From assembly GCF_000621165.1 (NCBI RefSeq), contig NZ_JHZA01000007.1:124001-188000 (forward strand): 64,000 bases of DNA, read 5' to 3'. The position numbers were made by a program, and so were the translations under genes. Numbering within the stretch: position 1 is the stretch's first letter; every line of letters starts with the position of its first letter. This DNA is from Enterovibrio calviensis DSM 14347. GTDB taxonomy: Bacteria; Pseudomonadota; Gammaproteobacteria; Enterobacterales; Vibrionaceae. This document shows positions 1 through 9,286 of this stretch, in pieces. The notes beneath the pieces are model-generated. The model was not told the DNA's origin. It did no database searches and saw nothing but the letters and a program-made list of their open reading frames with translations.

Positions 1-600
1 CATGTCGTGTTTTTCACCAAACGCGATGATTTCTGGCGTTTTTGCCATGGTGCCATCTTCGTTCTGCACTTCGCACAATACACCGGCTGGCGATAATCCT
101 GCCATTTGCATCAAATCAATGGTGCCTTCGGTGTGGCCACGACGTGTCAACACACCGCCGTTACGTGCACGAAGAGGGAAGACGTGACCAGGACGCGCCA
201 AATCGGATGGTTGCGCATCTGGGTTGGCTGCGGTTTTGATTGTGGTTACGCGGTCAGCGGCGGAAACACCTGTGGTGACGCCCACTTTTGCTTCGATAGA
301 AACAGTGAAAGCGGTTTGGTTTGCGCTGTTGTTGTCTACCACCATCGGGTTTAGCTCAAGTTTGTCGGCTTGTGCTTCTGGCAGGCATAAACAAACGATG
401 CCGCTGCATTCGCGGATCATCAGTGCCATTTGTTGATTGGTGAGGTGGTCAACCGAATAGATGATGTCACCTTCATTCTCGCGATCTTCATCGTCGAGCA
501 GCAATACGCCTTTACCTAGGCGAAGTGCTTCAAGTGCAGCTTCAACGCGTTGGAATGGGGTGCCTAGTGGAGCAAGTAGCGAAGTGTGTGTCTGATTCAT
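1..600 (-). CDS. ribB: 3,4-dihydroxy-2-butanone 4-phosphate synthase RibB (C-terminus cut by window edge)
   Basis: Makes 3,4-dihydroxy-2-butanone 4-phosphate from ribulose 5-phosphate, one of the two precursors of riboflavin; cytoplasmic. The reading frame runs from an ATG at 600 off the left edge. The acidic metal-binding loop DDEDREN, the segment [10 protein letters not shown] and the RPGHVFPL and RRGHTEG motifs of the DHBP synthase family are all visible. About 200 codons are present, close to the length of a stand-alone RibB, so only a few residues should be missing; a GTP cyclohydrolase II fusion cannot be excluded because the end is cut. The leader carries an FMN riboswitch, so it is probably shut down by flavin. 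Confidence 0.93.
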   Translation of the reverse strand, partial: MNQTHTSLLAPLGTPFQRVEAALEALRLGKGVLLLDDEDRENEGDIIYSVDHLTNQQMALMIRECSGIVCLCLPEAQADKLELNPMVVDNNSANQTAFTVSIEAKVGVTTGVSAADRVTTIKTAANPDAQPSDLARPGHVFPLRARNGGVLTRRGHTEGTIDLMQMAGLSPAGVLCEVQNEDGTMAKTPEIIAFGEKHDM

Positions 601-719
601 GGTAACTCCTATAATACGTACCAGAATCAGGGCATAGATGAGCGGCATTCGAGGTCTCGAATACGCACAATTCACCGATAAGCAGATGCTCGAAAACGCC
701 GCTTAATGGGTAAACATAT

Positions 720-864
720 CATCCTCTTTCATCCGGACTCTAACCGTCGGCCTTGGCATCTCACCAAGTCTGCTGACCCCGAACTAGGTTCGGGCGCTCG
801 CGGGCTCGTCAATGGTATTCACTGACATACCGCCGGTGGGGAATTTCGCCCCGCCCTGAGAATA
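720..864 (-). promoter_or_regulatory. FMN riboswitch (RFN element) in the ribB leader
   Basis: Read on the minus strand, this begins with the conserved RFN 5' block TTCTCAGGGCGGGG (851-864), followed by the CCCCACCGGCGGTA helix, and closes with the conserved GAGTCCGGATGAAAGAGGAT block (721-740). It lies 120 bases upstream of the ribB start. By analogy with ribB leaders of other gammaproteobacteria it binds FMN and lowers ribB expression; whether it acts on transcription or translation is not decided by the sequence. Confidence 0.95.
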
Positions 865-1121
865 ATTAATTGTGATGCTCCATGACTGGAGCCAGTAAAT
901 ACTACTGCGTTTTCAATCAAAAAGGGAGAGTAAAATGACCGTTTGCGTGTTTTATGGACAAAGGTCATGAGTAAAGGTGATATCCCCTGTACTCGCTGAA
1001 AATTGCGACGCGTGGCGAATAAGGATGGGTGTTTTGCCGATGTTGGTGTGCATGGGTGATCGTAAATCCAACGAGTTAAGTATCAACGGGTTAGATCATT
1101 AATAAGCATGGTAGTGAATAT
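865..1121. other. Intergenic region between divergent ribB leader and DedA-family gene
   Basis: About 260 bases that should hold the ribB promoter (minus strand) and the promoter of the gene starting at 1122. No convincing ORF, repeat or operator was found by eye. Confidence 0.4.
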
Positions 1122-1739
1122 ATGGAAACAATTCTGGGTATCATCCGTGATTATGGACTGTTGAGCTATGTCATCCTTTTTCTATATTGCGGATTAAAAA
1201 GTGGCTCGCTCCCGCTATTTGCGGGTATCGCTGCGCATTTTGGTGCGATGAACATTGCATTGGTCTCTGTCGTGGTTTTTGCCGGCGGATACCTAGGGGA
1301 TGAACTGCGTTTCTTTCTTGGCAGAAAATACGGCGTCGCAAAATTGAATCGTAATCCGCGTATTCGACAGTCTGTGCACACCGCCAAACTGTTACTTGAG
1401 CGCTATGGCAAAGCCTATATTTTCTTATACCGCTATCCCAAAGGCATGCGAACCATTGGCGCACTTCCGGTGGCACTGAACGATATGCGTTGGGCGACGT
1501 TTACCTCCCTGAATTTTGCTTCGGCGATCACATGGACGTTTGCGCTGGTGGGCACCGGATATTTGTTTGGCACAACGCTAGAGAACACAGTGGGCGACAA
1601 CTGGGGGCTATTCAGTGTTGGCTTACTGGCTGCATTTTCTTTGGTAACGTATTTAGCGTGGCGTCGTGTTGCTGCGATAACCCGAGAGACTCGCCCTGTG
1701 CACGAGCATCTTCATCCTTTGCAACAATCTCGGGGGTGA
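1122..1739 (+). CDS. DedA/VTT-family membrane protein
   Basis: A 205-residue protein with several hydrophobic segments (about residues 10-35, 45-65, 135-160 and 165-185) and the DedA pattern: GGYLGDELRFFLGRKYG near residue 55 followed by FLYRYPKGMRTIGALPVA near residue 100, matching the conserved G-D-x-x-x-Y/F-xx-G-R and the R-x-x-P-x-x-R helix of the SNARE-associated/VTT family. DedA proteins sit in the inner membrane and are linked to lipid flipping and proton-motive-force homeostasis. The start ATG at 1122 has only a weak ribosome binding site. It seems to be transcribed alone. Confidence 0.8.
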   Translation: METILGIIRDYGLLSYVILFLYCGLKSGSLPLFAGIAAHFGAMNIALVSVVVFAGGYLGDELRFFLGRKYGVAKLNRNPRIRQSVHTAKLLLERYGKAYIFLYRYPKGMRTIGALPVALNDMRWATFTSLNFASAITWTFALVGTGYLFGTTLENTVGDNWGLFSVGLLAAFSLVTYLAWRRVAAITRETRPVHEHLHPLQQSRG

Positions 1740-1867
1740 GTTCGCGTGGGCACGATCACGAGGTCAAAATCGAAACGGCCAAATTACGAGGGTAAATTAC
1801 TTGGTATAGCTTTCTAGCTGAATCTTGTGATTGCGACGAACACATCACCACTTTGTCGCCCACGCTA

Positions 1868-1903
1868 TATACCCAAGCAACCTGAAGATGCAGGATTCAG
1901 CGA
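1868..1903 (-). repeat. Dispersed TATACCCAA-type intergenic repeat, copy 1
   Basis: TATACCCAAGCAACCTGAAG (1868-1887) continued by ATGCAGGATTCAGCGA (1888-1903). It is the reverse complement of the copy at 7693-7728 with one mismatch, and shares its ends with the palindromic copy at 23475-23521. It looks like a Vibrionaceae intergenic palindromic repeat. It supplies the ATG proposed as start of the next gene. Confidence 0.75.
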
Positions 1904-2424
1904 CAGGGTTAGAGACGGTGAACCAATCAAACGGGGTGAACCCGCCCAATACGAAAGAACGCCCTAAAGCGTTAAGAGCAATCGCCCTTTTGGAAGCCGC
2001 AAAGGGAGCGATTGCGATTATTGTCGGATTGGCGCTGCACGAATTAGGGGGCGAGGAAATACAATCTCTCTTTGAATCTCTCGTACAGCATCTTCACTTA
2101 AACCCTGCCAGCGAAGCACCCAGTGTGATTCATCACGCCATCTCAAAAATCAACGACAAGAACATCACGCTTCTAGCCTTGGGCTCGGTGCTCTACGCCT
2201 CGGTTCGATTCATTGAAGCCTATGGATTGTGGCATGCCTATGCATGGACAGAATGGTTCGCGTTAGCGAGCGGCGCTATCTATTTGCCTTTTGAAATAGT
2301 GGGGGTGGTGACGCAAGGAAAGTGGCTGGATTGGTTTGCTCTAGCGATCAATCTCGTTGTGATTGGCTATATGGGATTATTGATAAAACGCAGACGTACC
2401 GCGTCAAAAGCGCGGTATTCCTGA
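1888..2424 (+). CDS. DUF2127 family membrane protein
   Basis: A small integral membrane protein of unknown function. The region RPKALRAIALLEAAKGAIAI, the GSVLYASVRFIEAYGLW segment and the ending GKWLDWFALAINLVVIGYM give the four-helix pattern of DUF2127. The start is uncertain: the frame is open upstream to a TTG at 1831, but conservation begins only near 1960. The ATG at 1888 lies inside a dispersed repeat, and a GTG at 1918 is also possible. If 1888 is right, the first few residues were donated by the repeat. The gene converges on clcA. Confidence 0.7.
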   Translation: MQDSATGLETVNQSNGVNPPNTKERPKALRAIALLEAAKGAIAIIVGLALHELGGEEIQSLFESLVQHLHLNPASEAPSVIHHAISKINDKNITLLALGSVLYASVRFIEAYGLWHAYAWTEWFALASGAIYLPFEIVGVVTQGKWLDWFALAINLVVIGYMGLLIKRRRTASKARYS

Positions 2425-2431
2425 TCTTTTG

Positions 2432-3841
2432 TTATGACGGCTTAGCGGACGAAGAAGAATCAACCGCTGACTTTTGTTTTGAAAGTGCCCGTTGAAGAAG
2501 TTGGCTGTACAGCGGTTTTCCACCAATAAATTGCGCGGTCATGGTCGCGCCCAGCGATGTAATAAGCAGCGGCAAGATCAGTTCGTAGTTGTGAGTGAGT
2601 TCAATCACTAACAGAATTCCCGTGATGGGGGCACGAACTGTGGCTGCAAAAAGAGCCCCCATTCCTGCAACTGCAAACATACCAATCGTAATATCCAGTT
2701 CAGGAAAAAGCTGCATGCAGATTGCGCCAAAGCAGGTGCCAAAGAGTGTGCCTAGCGCCAGCATTGGTGCAAATACACCGCCGGGCGCGCCAGATGAAAA
2801 ACATGCCAATGTCGTGATGGCGCGAGCAAAGAACAGCATCAACAGCAGCGACAAGGAAAAAGAACCCGACACCGCGTCAGGAATGAGATTTGCACCTTCC
2901 CCAGTCAGCTTAGGGAGGAACAGTGCTAACAATCCAAAGACTGCACCGAGTAGCGCGCCGACATAAACAAAGCGTTTAGTCTCATGGCGATGAAAACGTT
3001 CAAAGCCGTCCATCGACATGATAACGAGGCGGTTAAACAGAACGCCAATAAAGCCGAATATTAGCCCTAGCACCAAAAAAAGAGCCAATGACGAGAGTGG
3101 CACGGTATCGTGCGCGGGAAGCGGGATCATTGCGCCTTGACCGAGAAAGCTGCGGTAAGTAATGGTCGCCATGATGGCCGCAATCATCACCGCTTTGATG
3201 GAGATGAGGTTGTATTTGAACTGAGGGCGCATTTCCTCAATCACAAACATGATGCCGGCGAGTGGTGCATTGAAGGCAGCAGCAAGCCCAGCCGCCGCGC
3301 CTGCCGCAACAAGAGTATGACGGCTTTCATCGGTGTCTATTTTGAAACTGTCTGTGAGCATTCGCCCGACACTGGCTCCCATTTGTACCGACGGCCCTTC
3401 GCGCCCGAGCACCAGCCCCGCCCCAATCGCGCCAATACCGCCAAAGAATTTCACGGGTATCACTCGCCACCAACGCACAGGGCGAACGCCGTCCAATGCG
3501 CCTTCGATTTCGGGTATCCCAGATCCAGCCGCTTCTGGGGCAACCCGTGCAACCAAGAAAAAGCCAAACGCGGAGAGCAGGGCGCTGCTTAACATGATGA
3601 CAAGAATGGTTGTCCATTCGAGCGTTGAACGCCCATCTAACCAATGCGCACGTTGGTTGAGTACCCAATCAATGGTGATATCAAAGAAAGTACAGAGAAG
3701 GCCGGCCACAATACCAACCAATACGGAAAGAATAAGGATTGGCAGCGAACTGCTGTGGCTGGCGAGAAAACGGCGCATTACGCCGGAAGGAGGTTTTCGT
3801 TCGGAAGGCGGGGTTGCATTATCATCAGAATTCGCTGTCAT
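2432..3841 (-). CDS. clcA: H+/Cl- exchange transporter ClcA (CLC family)
   Basis: Two-for-one chloride/proton antiporter of the inner membrane, used in acid-shock resistance by enteric bacteria. The 469 residues match E. coli ClcA in length and even in numbering: GSGIP at 106-110 (Ser107 coordinates chloride), GREGP at 146-150 (gating Glu148), the IEEMRPQF segment with proton-relay Glu203, GGVFAPMLALG in the second half, and GGKPLY with the pore tyrosine near the C-terminus. All residues that separate exchangers from channels are present, so it should be a coupled exchanger. Start ATG at 3841. Transcribed alone, converging with the DUF2127 gene; only 7 bases separate the two stops. Confidence 0.94.
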   Translation of the reverse strand: MTANSDDNATPPSERKPPSGVMRRFLASHSSSLPILILSVLVGIVAGLLCTFFDITIDWVLNQRAHWLDGRSTLEWTTILVIMLSSALLSAFGFFLVARVAPEAAGSGIPEIEGALDGVRPVRWWRVIPVKFFGGIGAIGAGLVLGREGPSVQMGASVGRMLTDSFKIDTDESRHTLVAAGAAAGLAAAFNAPLAGIMFVIEEMRPQFKYNLISIKAVMIAAIMATITYRSFLGQGAMIPLPAHDTVPLSSLALFLVLGLIFGFIGVLFNRLVIMSMDGFERFHRHETKRFVYVGALLGAVFGLLALFLPKLTGEGANLIPDAVSGSFSLSLLLMLFFARAITTLACFSSGAPGGVFAPMLALGTLFGTCFGAICMQLFPELDITIGMFAVAGMGALFAATVRAPITGILLVIELTHNYELILPLLITSLGATMTAQFIGGKPLYSQLLQRALSKQKSAVDSSSSAKPS

Positions 3842-3964
3842 GATTACTCTTTCCTGACCTGTCTCGGCACACAGTCAGCATAGAGCAGTTAGATGGCGGG
3901 CTATTCTTCGGAAATGATACTTCGCGTGATCGGCGGAAATCGGAAGGCTGGCAGAGTGAACGAT

Positions 3965-4005
3965 CAGCCCTTGTGAACATTAAGATGTGATAAACACAAG
4001 GGCTG
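3965..4005. terminator. 11-bp perfect hairpin downstream of hcp
   Basis: CAGCCCTTGTG (3965-3975) and CACAAGGGCTG (3995-4005) form a perfect 11-bp stem with a 19-base loop, just past the hcp stop. It lacks a proper T run on the minus strand, so it may be a 3'-end stabilising hairpin rather than an efficient intrinsic terminator. Confidence 0.5.
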
Positions 4006-4043
4006 GTGGAGCGATAAAAGCGCGTGATAGATCTGGGTGCTTA

Positions 4044-5705
4044 CTACGCAGCCAGTATGGTTTTCAGATCCTCTTCCACAGTAGTGATAGGGCGCATATC
4101 AAACTTGTCTTGGATAATCGCGATCAAATTGTCGGTGAGGAACGCAGGGGCGGTAGGGCCTGTGTAAATGCCTTTCACGCCGAGTGCGAACAAGGTTAGC
4201 AGGATGACGATCGCCTTTTGCTCAAACCATGACAGAACCAGAGTCAACGGCAATTCACTGATGTCGCAATCAAACTCTTTCGCCAGTGCCAATGCTAGCT
4301 GAATGGCTGAGTAAGCATCATTACATTGGCCCACATCAAGAAGGCGAGGAATGCCATTGATGTCGCCAAATGAGTTTTTATTGAAGCGATATTTACCACA
4401 TGCCAATGTCAGAATGACTGAGCTATCAGGAGCCTGTGCGGTGAAGTCGGTGTAATAGCTACGCTCTGATTTATCTCCGTCACAACCACCCACAAGGAAG
4501 AAGTGGCTGATATTGCCTTTCTTCACTTCATCAATCACGGCAGGTGCCGCTGCCATCAGAGCATTGCGACCAAACCCGATGGTGATCATGTGCTCGATTT
4601 CATTGTGCGCGAAGCCGTCACATGCCAGCGCACAATCGATAGCTTGGCTGAAGTCATCGCCTTCTATGTGTGCTACCCCCGGCCAACCCACGATACTGCG
4701 AGTAAACAAACGGTCTGCGTAATCACCCACGTTGGGATTTAACAAGCAGTTCGATGTCATGACAATTGCACCGGGGAAGTTAGCGAACTCAGTTTGCTGG
4801 TTTTGCCATGCACCACCATAGTTACCCGCGAGGTGAGGGTATTTGTTTAGCTCAGGGTAGCTGTGTGCAGGCAGCATTTCGCCATTGGTGTAAACGTTGA
4901 TGCCTTTGCCTTCGGTTTGTTGAAGGATCTTTTCCAAGTCATGCAGGTCGTGGCCTGATACCAGAAGGCATTTGCCCTTAATAGGTTTCACATTAACCTG
5001 TGCTGGCGCAGGGTGGCCGAACGTCATGGTCTCTCCAGTGTCCAGCATTTCCATGATTTTGTAGTTCATCAGGCCGATCTTCATCGAGCAATCGAGTAGC
5101 GCGCCTAAGTCTTCAGGATCTGTGCCGAGCCACGCCATGATCTCGTGGTATTCACCATAAACAGTGTTGTCAGTTTGGCCCAACACCAATGCATGTTCCA
5201 TGTACGCGGCAGCGCCTTTTAGGCCGTATAGGCATAGCAAACGCAAGCCAATGACATCCTCATGCACGGTATCTTTTCCGCGGTTCACTGCGACTTCGGG
5301 GGCGAAAGATAAGATCGCTTCAGCGCTCTCAGGCAGTTCGAAATTGGCTACAGCGGGTAAGTCTGGCAGGGCTTTGTCGGCCATCCGATATGCGGCGCGA
5401 ACATGTTGCTCTAAACGTGTTTTGTAGACAGAGGCTTGTTGCGTGAATTCAAGAATGCGTTCTGGGTCAAAGTTAACGTTGGTGAGCGTAGAGAAGAATG
5501 CCTTAGGCGCCCAATGATTGATTTCATCGTTGATGATGTCGAATTCGGTCGCAAGTTTGGCCCAATAAGAGACGCCTTGTAATACGTAAACCAATACATC
5601 CTGTAGGTCTGATACGTCGGCGGTTTTGCCACACATGCCTTGCGCGAATGCGCAGCCTTTAACTTTACGAGTTTGAATCGTCTGCTCACATTGAATGCAG
5701 AACAT
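4044..5705 (-). CDS. hcp: Hybrid cluster protein Hcp (hydroxylamine/NO reductase)
   Basis: A 553-residue class I/II-type hybrid cluster protein; cytoplasmic Fe-S enzyme that reduces NO to N2O at low levels, protects against nitrosative stress and can reduce hydroxylamine. The N-terminal cysteines C3, C6, C18 and C25 (spacing C-x2-C-x11-C-x6-C) are those of the [2Fe-2S]-type enterobacterial proteins. Later motifs [20 protein letters not shown] and LACGKYRFN plus the SWFEQKAI segment supply hybrid-cluster ligands. Unlike E. coli there is no hcr (NADH oxidoreductase partner) next to it; the next gene downstream is clcA. A sigma-54 promoter lies upstream and a NorR-type activator gene is adjacent, so induction by nitric oxide is likely. 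Confidence 0.95.
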   Translation of the reverse strand: MFCIQCEQTIQTRKVKGCAFAQGMCGKTADVSDLQDVLVYVLQGVSYWAKLATEFDIINDEINHWAPKAFFSTLTNVNFDPERILEFTQQASVYKTRLEQHVRAAYRMADKALPDLPAVANFELPESAEAILSFAPEVAVNRGKDTVHEDVIGLRLLCLYGLKGAAAYMEHALVLGQTDNTVYGEYHEIMAWLGTDPEDLGALLDCSMKIGLMNYKIMEMLDTGETMTFGHPAPAQVNVKPIKGKCLLVSGHDLHDLEKILQQTEGKGINVYTNGEMLPAHSYPELNKYPHLAGNYGGAWQNQQTEFANFPGAIVMTSNCLLNPNVGDYADRLFTRSIVGWPGVAHIEGDDFSQAIDCALACDGFAHNEIEHMITIGFGRNALMAAAPAVIDEVKKGNISHFFLVGGCDGDKSERSYYTDFTAQAPDSSVILTLACGKYRFNKNSFGDINGIPRLLDVGQCNDAYSAIQLALALAKEFDCDISELPLTLVLSWFEQKAIVILLTLFALGVKGIYTGPTAPAFLTDNLIAIIQDKFDMRPITTVEEDLKTILAA

Positions 5706-5800
5706 AGCGTATCTCCAGTGTTTGCTACCCCTCGCACGGTATGACAGTGCGCATCGTGAGTGATGGGGTGATATTGATAGCGTGTAATTAGTTACTGGAT

Positions 5801-5817
5801 TGCAGGGTTTGTGCCAA
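5801..5817 (-). promoter_or_regulatory. Sigma-54 promoter of hcp
   Basis: On the minus strand TTGGCACAAACCCTGCA fits the sigma-54 consensus TGGCAC-N5-TTGCA, with the -24 GG and -12 GC separated by exactly 10 bases. Transcription would start near 5790, giving a leader of about 85 bases before the hcp start. It fits with the neighbouring gene coding for a GAFTGA-containing enhancer-binding protein. Confidence 0.85.
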
Positions 5818-5866
5818 TAGTTATCTATATGATAAATAGGGTTATATTTAAATATTACGATGGAAG

Positions 5867-5908
5867 TGATGTAAAAAAGACAACGTGATTGTTGTCTTTT
5901 TTACATCA
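5867..5908 (-). terminator. Perfect 18-bp hairpin with T run: norR terminator, possible upstream activating region of hcp
   Basis: TGATGTAAAAAAGACAAC (5867-5884), a 6-base loop, then GTTGTCTTTTTTACATCA (5891-5908); the arms match perfectly. It ends norR transcription about 30 bases past the stop codon. The arms also contain GT-N7-AC strings (GTAAAAAAGAC, GTCTTTTTTAC), the minimal NorR core, and sit 50-110 bases upstream of the sigma-54 promoter where an enhancer would be expected. That second role is inference and may be chance. Confidence 0.75.
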
Positions 5909-5934
5909 AAGAGTGGTGGGCATGAAACTGGGTG

Positions 5935-7464
5935 TCAGCGATGGATGCCGAGCTTCTTACCCATACGATAGAGATTGCCTCTATCCATGTGTAAAAAATC
6001 AGCCGCTTTTGACCAAATACCGCCCGTTTTACGAAGCGCATGGGAAATGAGGTCATGTTGGTACGCCTCCACTAGCTCTCGCATGTTTTGACTTTCCGTC
6101 GGGAAATAGCGCGATGTGCTTTTAACATCACCCTGAGCGGCAGCAACGTCAAAGTGAGTCAGGAATATGGTTGGACTCTCATCTTGTATGGCACGAAGTG
6201 CAGCGCGTGTCAGGGTGTGCTCCAATTCTCGAACATTACCCAACCATGGCTGTTCTTCCAGCATCGACAGGGCTTTCGCGTGAATATGGAGGTTTGGTAC
6301 ATTGAATTGGTGGCGAACTTTTTCGAGAAGAAATCCGGCCAGAACGGGAATGTCACCCTCACGATTTCTCATCGCAGGCACGGCAATCGGAAACACGTTT
6401 AAACGGTGAAATAAATCGGCGCGAAATTGCCCAGATTCAACCTCTTGTTCGAGCTTTCGATTGGTTGCCGCCACGATGCGAACGTTGACTTGTAAGTGCT
6501 TGTCGCTGCCTACTCGCTGTAATTCTCCCTGCTGAATGACGCGCAGTAATTTTGCCTGTAGAACCAGAGACAGCTCACCAACTTCATCCAGAAACAGAGT
6601 GCCACCGTCTGCTAACTCAAATTTGCCTGCTCGGTTGCTGATGGCCCCTGTAAATGCTCCTTTAACGTGACCAAACAATTCACTTTCTGCTAATCCCTCT
6701 GGTAGCGCGGCACAATTCACGTAGATCATCGGCTTATCGCTTCGACTAGATTGTGCATGAACGCGGTGTGCCACCAATTCTTTACCTGTGCCCGTTTCGC
6801 CGGTAATGAGAACAGCATAATCAGATTTCGCAACGGTCTCGATGTTCGTGCGTAACTGTTGCATCTGCGGGCTAATGCCGACCATATCGCCTTTGAGTGA
6901 ACGTGCTTGCTGAATCAAGGTTTCAGTCACGGACTTTTGCTTGTGGTTTTGCGTTTTTAACGCTTCCACCAAGCCCATATTGCGCAACGTAGCCGCTGCG
7001 AGTGCCGCGAAGGTTTCAATAGCAACCGGCTCAATTTTGTCGAAAGCGCCGATGGTGAGGGAATCCATCGTTAATACGCCCACAAGCTGCCCATCAACAT
7101 ACAAGCTGCACCCCATGCAGTCATGAACGTCAATCGAGGCGTTTTCTGTTAGCAATACACCATCAAAGGGATCCGGTAATTCGCTATTGGCATCGAAGCG
7201 CACAGGGCGTTGGCTTCCAACAATAGCGGCTAGGCGAGGATGAGATTTTGGGAAAAAACGTCGCCCCAGTACCGCGTTGGACAAGCCTTTAACGGCGACG
7301 GGTTTCAAAAATCCCTCTTTATCAAAGATAAACAGAGCGCTGGCGTCGCAAGGGAATACTTGGCTCATTCCTTCAATCAGACGTTGATATTGCGTTTCGC
7401 TGGTGAGGTTGGAGCTGAGATTCAGCGCGATATTGAGCAGTACATGATCCATGTTGGAAGGCAT
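5935..7464 (-). CDS. norR: NorR-type nitric-oxide-sensing sigma-54 activator
   Basis: Enhancer-binding protein that senses NO through a mononuclear iron in its GAF domain. The 509 residues comprise GAF (about 20-160), AAA+ (about 190-430) with Walker A GETGTGKE, the sigma-54 contact loop GAFTGA and Walker [10 protein letters not shown], and a Fis-type helix-turn-helix ending [15 protein letters not shown]. The five iron ligands known in E. coli NorR (R75, D96, D99, C113, D131) align with R77, D98, D101, C116 and D134 here, so NO sensing should be intact. The likely target is hcp just downstream, which has a sigma-54 promoter; no norVW or hmp lies in the window. ATG at 7464 is weakly supported; ATG at 7452 is an alternative. 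Confidence 0.9.
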   Translation of the reverse strand: MPSNMDHVLLNIALNLSSNLTSETQYQRLIEGMSQVFPCDASALFIFDKEGFLKPVAVKGLSNAVLGRRFFPKSHPRLAAIVGSQRPVRFDANSELPDPFDGVLLTENASIDVHDCMGCSLYVDGQLVGVLTMDSLTIGAFDKIEPVAIETFAALAAATLRNMGLVEALKTQNHKQKSVTETLIQQARSLKGDMVGISPQMQQLRTNIETVAKSDYAVLITGETGTGKELVAHRVHAQSSRSDKPMIYVNCAALPEGLAESELFGHVKGAFTGAISNRAGKFELADGGTLFLDEVGELSLVLQAKLLRVIQQGELQRVGSDKHLQVNVRIVAATNRKLEQEVESGQFRADLFHRLNVFPIAVPAMRNREGDIPVLAGFLLEKVRHQFNVPNLHIHAKALSMLEEQPWLGNVRELEHTLTRAALRAIQDESPTIFLTHFDVAAAQGDVKSTSRYFPTESQNMRELVEAYQHDLISHALRKTGGIWSKAADFLHMDRGNLYRMGKKLGIHR

Positions 7465-7510
7465 AAGGAAAACCGAGGTCGGAAAACACGTCGGCAGAAT
7501 ATCAGCCTGA

Positions 7511-7523
7511 TGTCATTTGAACA
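7511..7523. promoter_or_regulatory. Candidate NorR binding site upstream of norR
   Basis: TGTCATTTGAACA contains the NorR core GT-N7-AC (7512-7522) and lies within a longer dyad TGATGT-N7-ACATCA (7508-7526), about 50 bases upstream of the norR start. NorR genes elsewhere are often autoregulated. A single site, recognised by pattern only. Confidence 0.45.
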
Positions 7524-7692
7524 TCATTGATGTGGGGTGAATGATGTTTGATTGACGACGATCAATCTTGTGCATGCCACCTTTTGTACGGCGCGGCGCG
7601 GCGCGGCGCTGTGCGATCTGGAAAATGGCTAGCCACTGAGAGCCTCCTTTCGGGCGAGTTTACTGGCGCCTTGATCATAACGTCAGTAAAGC

Positions 7693-7728
7693 TCGCTGAA
7701 TCCTGCATCTTAAGGTTGCTTGGGTATA
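7693..7728 (+). repeat. Dispersed repeat, copy 2
   Basis: TCGCTGAATCCTGCATCTTA (7693-7712) followed by AGGTTGCTTGGGTATA (7713-7728); reverse complement of copy 1 with a single substitution. Located in the spacer before the VOC gene. Confidence 0.75.
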
Positions 7729-7792
7729 ATGTTGAGGGCCTTGGTGATAACGTGTTGGTTCGCTAAAACCTAAAACAAGAGAGGAAACACCA

Positions 7793-8176
7793 ATGTTTAG
7801 TCATGTGATGTTAGGTGTGGAAGACATGGAGAAATCTAAGGTTTTCTACGACGCGATTTTAGGTACCTTGGGATATAAAGAAGGTGTGTTCGACCCAAAA
7901 GGCCGTTGTTTTTATCTCTCACCACACGGTGTTTTTGGCATTACAATACCGATTAATGGCGAACCTGCAAGTCACGGAAACGGCAGCACTGTTGGCTTTG
8001 CAGCAGATAGCCCTGAGCTGGTGGATGCTTTTCATGAGGCGGGACTTCAGAATGGCGGCACAACGTGTGAAGAACCACCGGGTATCCGTGAGTCTTCAAA
8101 CGGAAAACTCTATTTGGGGTATCTGCGTGATCCATCTGGCAATAAAATCTGCGCGACACACCGAGTACGAAACTAG
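7793..8176 (+). CDS. VOC (glyoxalase/bleomycin resistance) superfamily protein
   Basis: A 127-residue single-domain protein with the two beta-alpha-beta-beta-beta halves of the vicinal oxygen chelate fold: MFSHVMLGVEDMEKSKVFYD at the start, a GSTVGFAADSPELVDAFHEAG middle and a DPSGNKICATHRV end. Such small proteins act as lyases, dioxygenases or antibiotic-binding proteins; the substrate cannot be told. A good ribosome binding site (AGAGGAAA) precedes the ATG at 7793. Single gene, ending in a strong terminator. Confidence 0.85.
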   Translation: MFSHVMLGVEDMEKSKVFYDAILGTLGYKEGVFDPKGRCFYLSPHGVFGITIPINGEPASHGNGSTVGFAADSPELVDAFHEAGLQNGGTTCEEPPGIRESSNGKLYLGYLRDPSGNKICATHRVRN

Positions 8177-8183
8177 TCGCATT

Positions 8184-8213
8184 AAAAAGGGCAATCATCT
8201 TGCCCTTTTGTTT
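8184..8213. terminator. Bidirectional intrinsic terminator
   Basis: AAAAGGGCAA (8185-8194), loop TCATC, TTGCCCTTTT (8200-8209) and further T-rich sequence, between the VOC gene (+) and the converging pseudouridine synthase gene (-). Confidence 0.85.
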
Positions 8214-8261
8214 CTTCCTTTTTGTCCTTCAAACCTACAACGCGACTTCCCGTTATTTATC

Positions 8262-9152
8262 CTAATTCAATGATAAATCTTGGCTGCAACGAAAATACCT
8301 TGGTTGGTGCGTGATGGGATCGACGAATTCCACTGATTTTGCAAGCAATTGCAGCGGCGAGTCATAGTTATCGTCAGAAAGCGGCTGCAATGTTGGGTAG
8401 TATTTGTCGTTCAATATTGGCCAACCTAATGATTGCATGTGAACACGCAATTGGTGGGTTTTTCCTGTTACGGGGTGCAATTCGAACAACGCCTTTGATG
8501 TGGATTGCTCCAGGCAGCGGATCACCGAATGGCTGTTTGCCTCTCCTTCAATCACCTGCATACGAAAACGTGGTTCTGATTGAACAATGCGATTTTTGAT
8601 TTCCCACTCTTCACCGACAATTTTTTCGTTTTCACTAAGGCTGGCTAACGCTTGATAAGTTTTATGAATCTGGCGGGTTTCGAACAAATGGTGATAAAGG
8701 TGTCGGGACTCGGGGTTAATCGAAAACAACACCAAGCCCGCAGTCACTCTGTCTAAACGATGTAACGCCTGCAAGTCCTTCAACCCCGTGCTTTTACGCA
8801 AGCGGTTTTGCAAACATTCGTTGACGTAAATGCCACCCGGTGTGACTGCGAGAAAATGGGGCTTATAGGCCACCACGATGTGCTCATCTCGAAAGACGAT
8901 CTCTTCTTCGAAGGGAACACTTGGCTCGCTTTCCACTTCACGGTAGTAACAGATCCGCTGCTGGGGTTTAAACGGTGATTGTGCGGTGACGAGTGTCCCA
9001 TCGTAATAGTGAACTTTTCCGTCACTTACGCGCTGCTGCCAAACCTGCGCATCAATAAATGGGAACTTGATGATCAGGTATTCCAATACCGTCGCGACCC
9101 CCGGATTGGTCTGGGGCAAACTCAGTGTCGAGGGAAACTCAGAAATGGTCAT
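8262..9152 (-). CDS. RluA-family pseudouridine synthase
   Basis: A 296-residue protein that converts uridine to pseudouridine in RNA. The catalytic motif HRLDRVTAGLVLF (aspartate in HRLDR, near residue 130) and the RluA-family later motifs KTYQAL, HPVTGKTHQLRVHMQSLGWPI and NDKYYP are clear. A short N-terminal region (about residues 20-65) resembles a degenerate S4-like segment. The target RNA (rRNA or tRNA) cannot be assigned from sequence alone. Start ATG at 9152. Single gene. Confidence 0.9.
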   Translation of the reverse strand: MTISEFPSTLSLPQTNPGVATVLEYLIIKFPFIDAQVWQQRVSDGKVHYYDGTLVTAQSPFKPQQRICYYREVESEPSVPFEEEIVFRDEHIVVAYKPHFLAVTPGGIYVNECLQNRLRKSTGLKDLQALHRLDRVTAGLVLFSINPESRHLYHHLFETRQIHKTYQALASLSENEKIVGEEWEIKNRIVQSEPRFRMQVIEGEANSHSVIRCLEQSTSKALFELHPVTGKTHQLRVHMQSLGWPILNDKYYPTLQPLSDDNYDSPLQLLAKSVEFVDPITHQPRYFRCSQDLSLN

Positions 9153-9286
9153 TGGGCGTCATCTATTCGGCGTGGTGGGCGATTATAGATGATGAAAGCG
9201 CGCAGTGTAAGGACGCAGATACCCGACAGACCAATGATTGCTATTCAGAGCCCTTATGTACTTAGCTGATGGTTAAATCAATCAGA

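Larger units (their letters stand above)
7465..7792. other. Divergent intergenic region norR / VOC gene
   Basis: About 330 bases holding a NorR-like site (7511-7523), a GATTGA-N6-TCAATC inverted repeat (7550-7567), a short GGCGC microsatellite (about 7590-7608) and copy 2 of the dispersed repeat (7693-7728). No gene was seen. Confidence 0.5.

Noticed and set aside
2595-3857. Plus-strand ORFs of 100-175 codons opposite clcA
   Set aside because: Shadow frames of clcA; low-complexity composition rich in Pro, Ser, Arg and Thr, no ribosome binding sites.
5801-5817. FNR or NsrR site in the hcp promoter
   Set aside because: No TTGAT-N4-ATCAA or NsrR-type dyad found near the promoter; the sigma-54 signature explains the region better.
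7590-7608. GGCGC microsatellite as a CRISPR or regulatory repeat
   Set aside because: A 5-bp low-complexity run with no spacers; simple slippage product.
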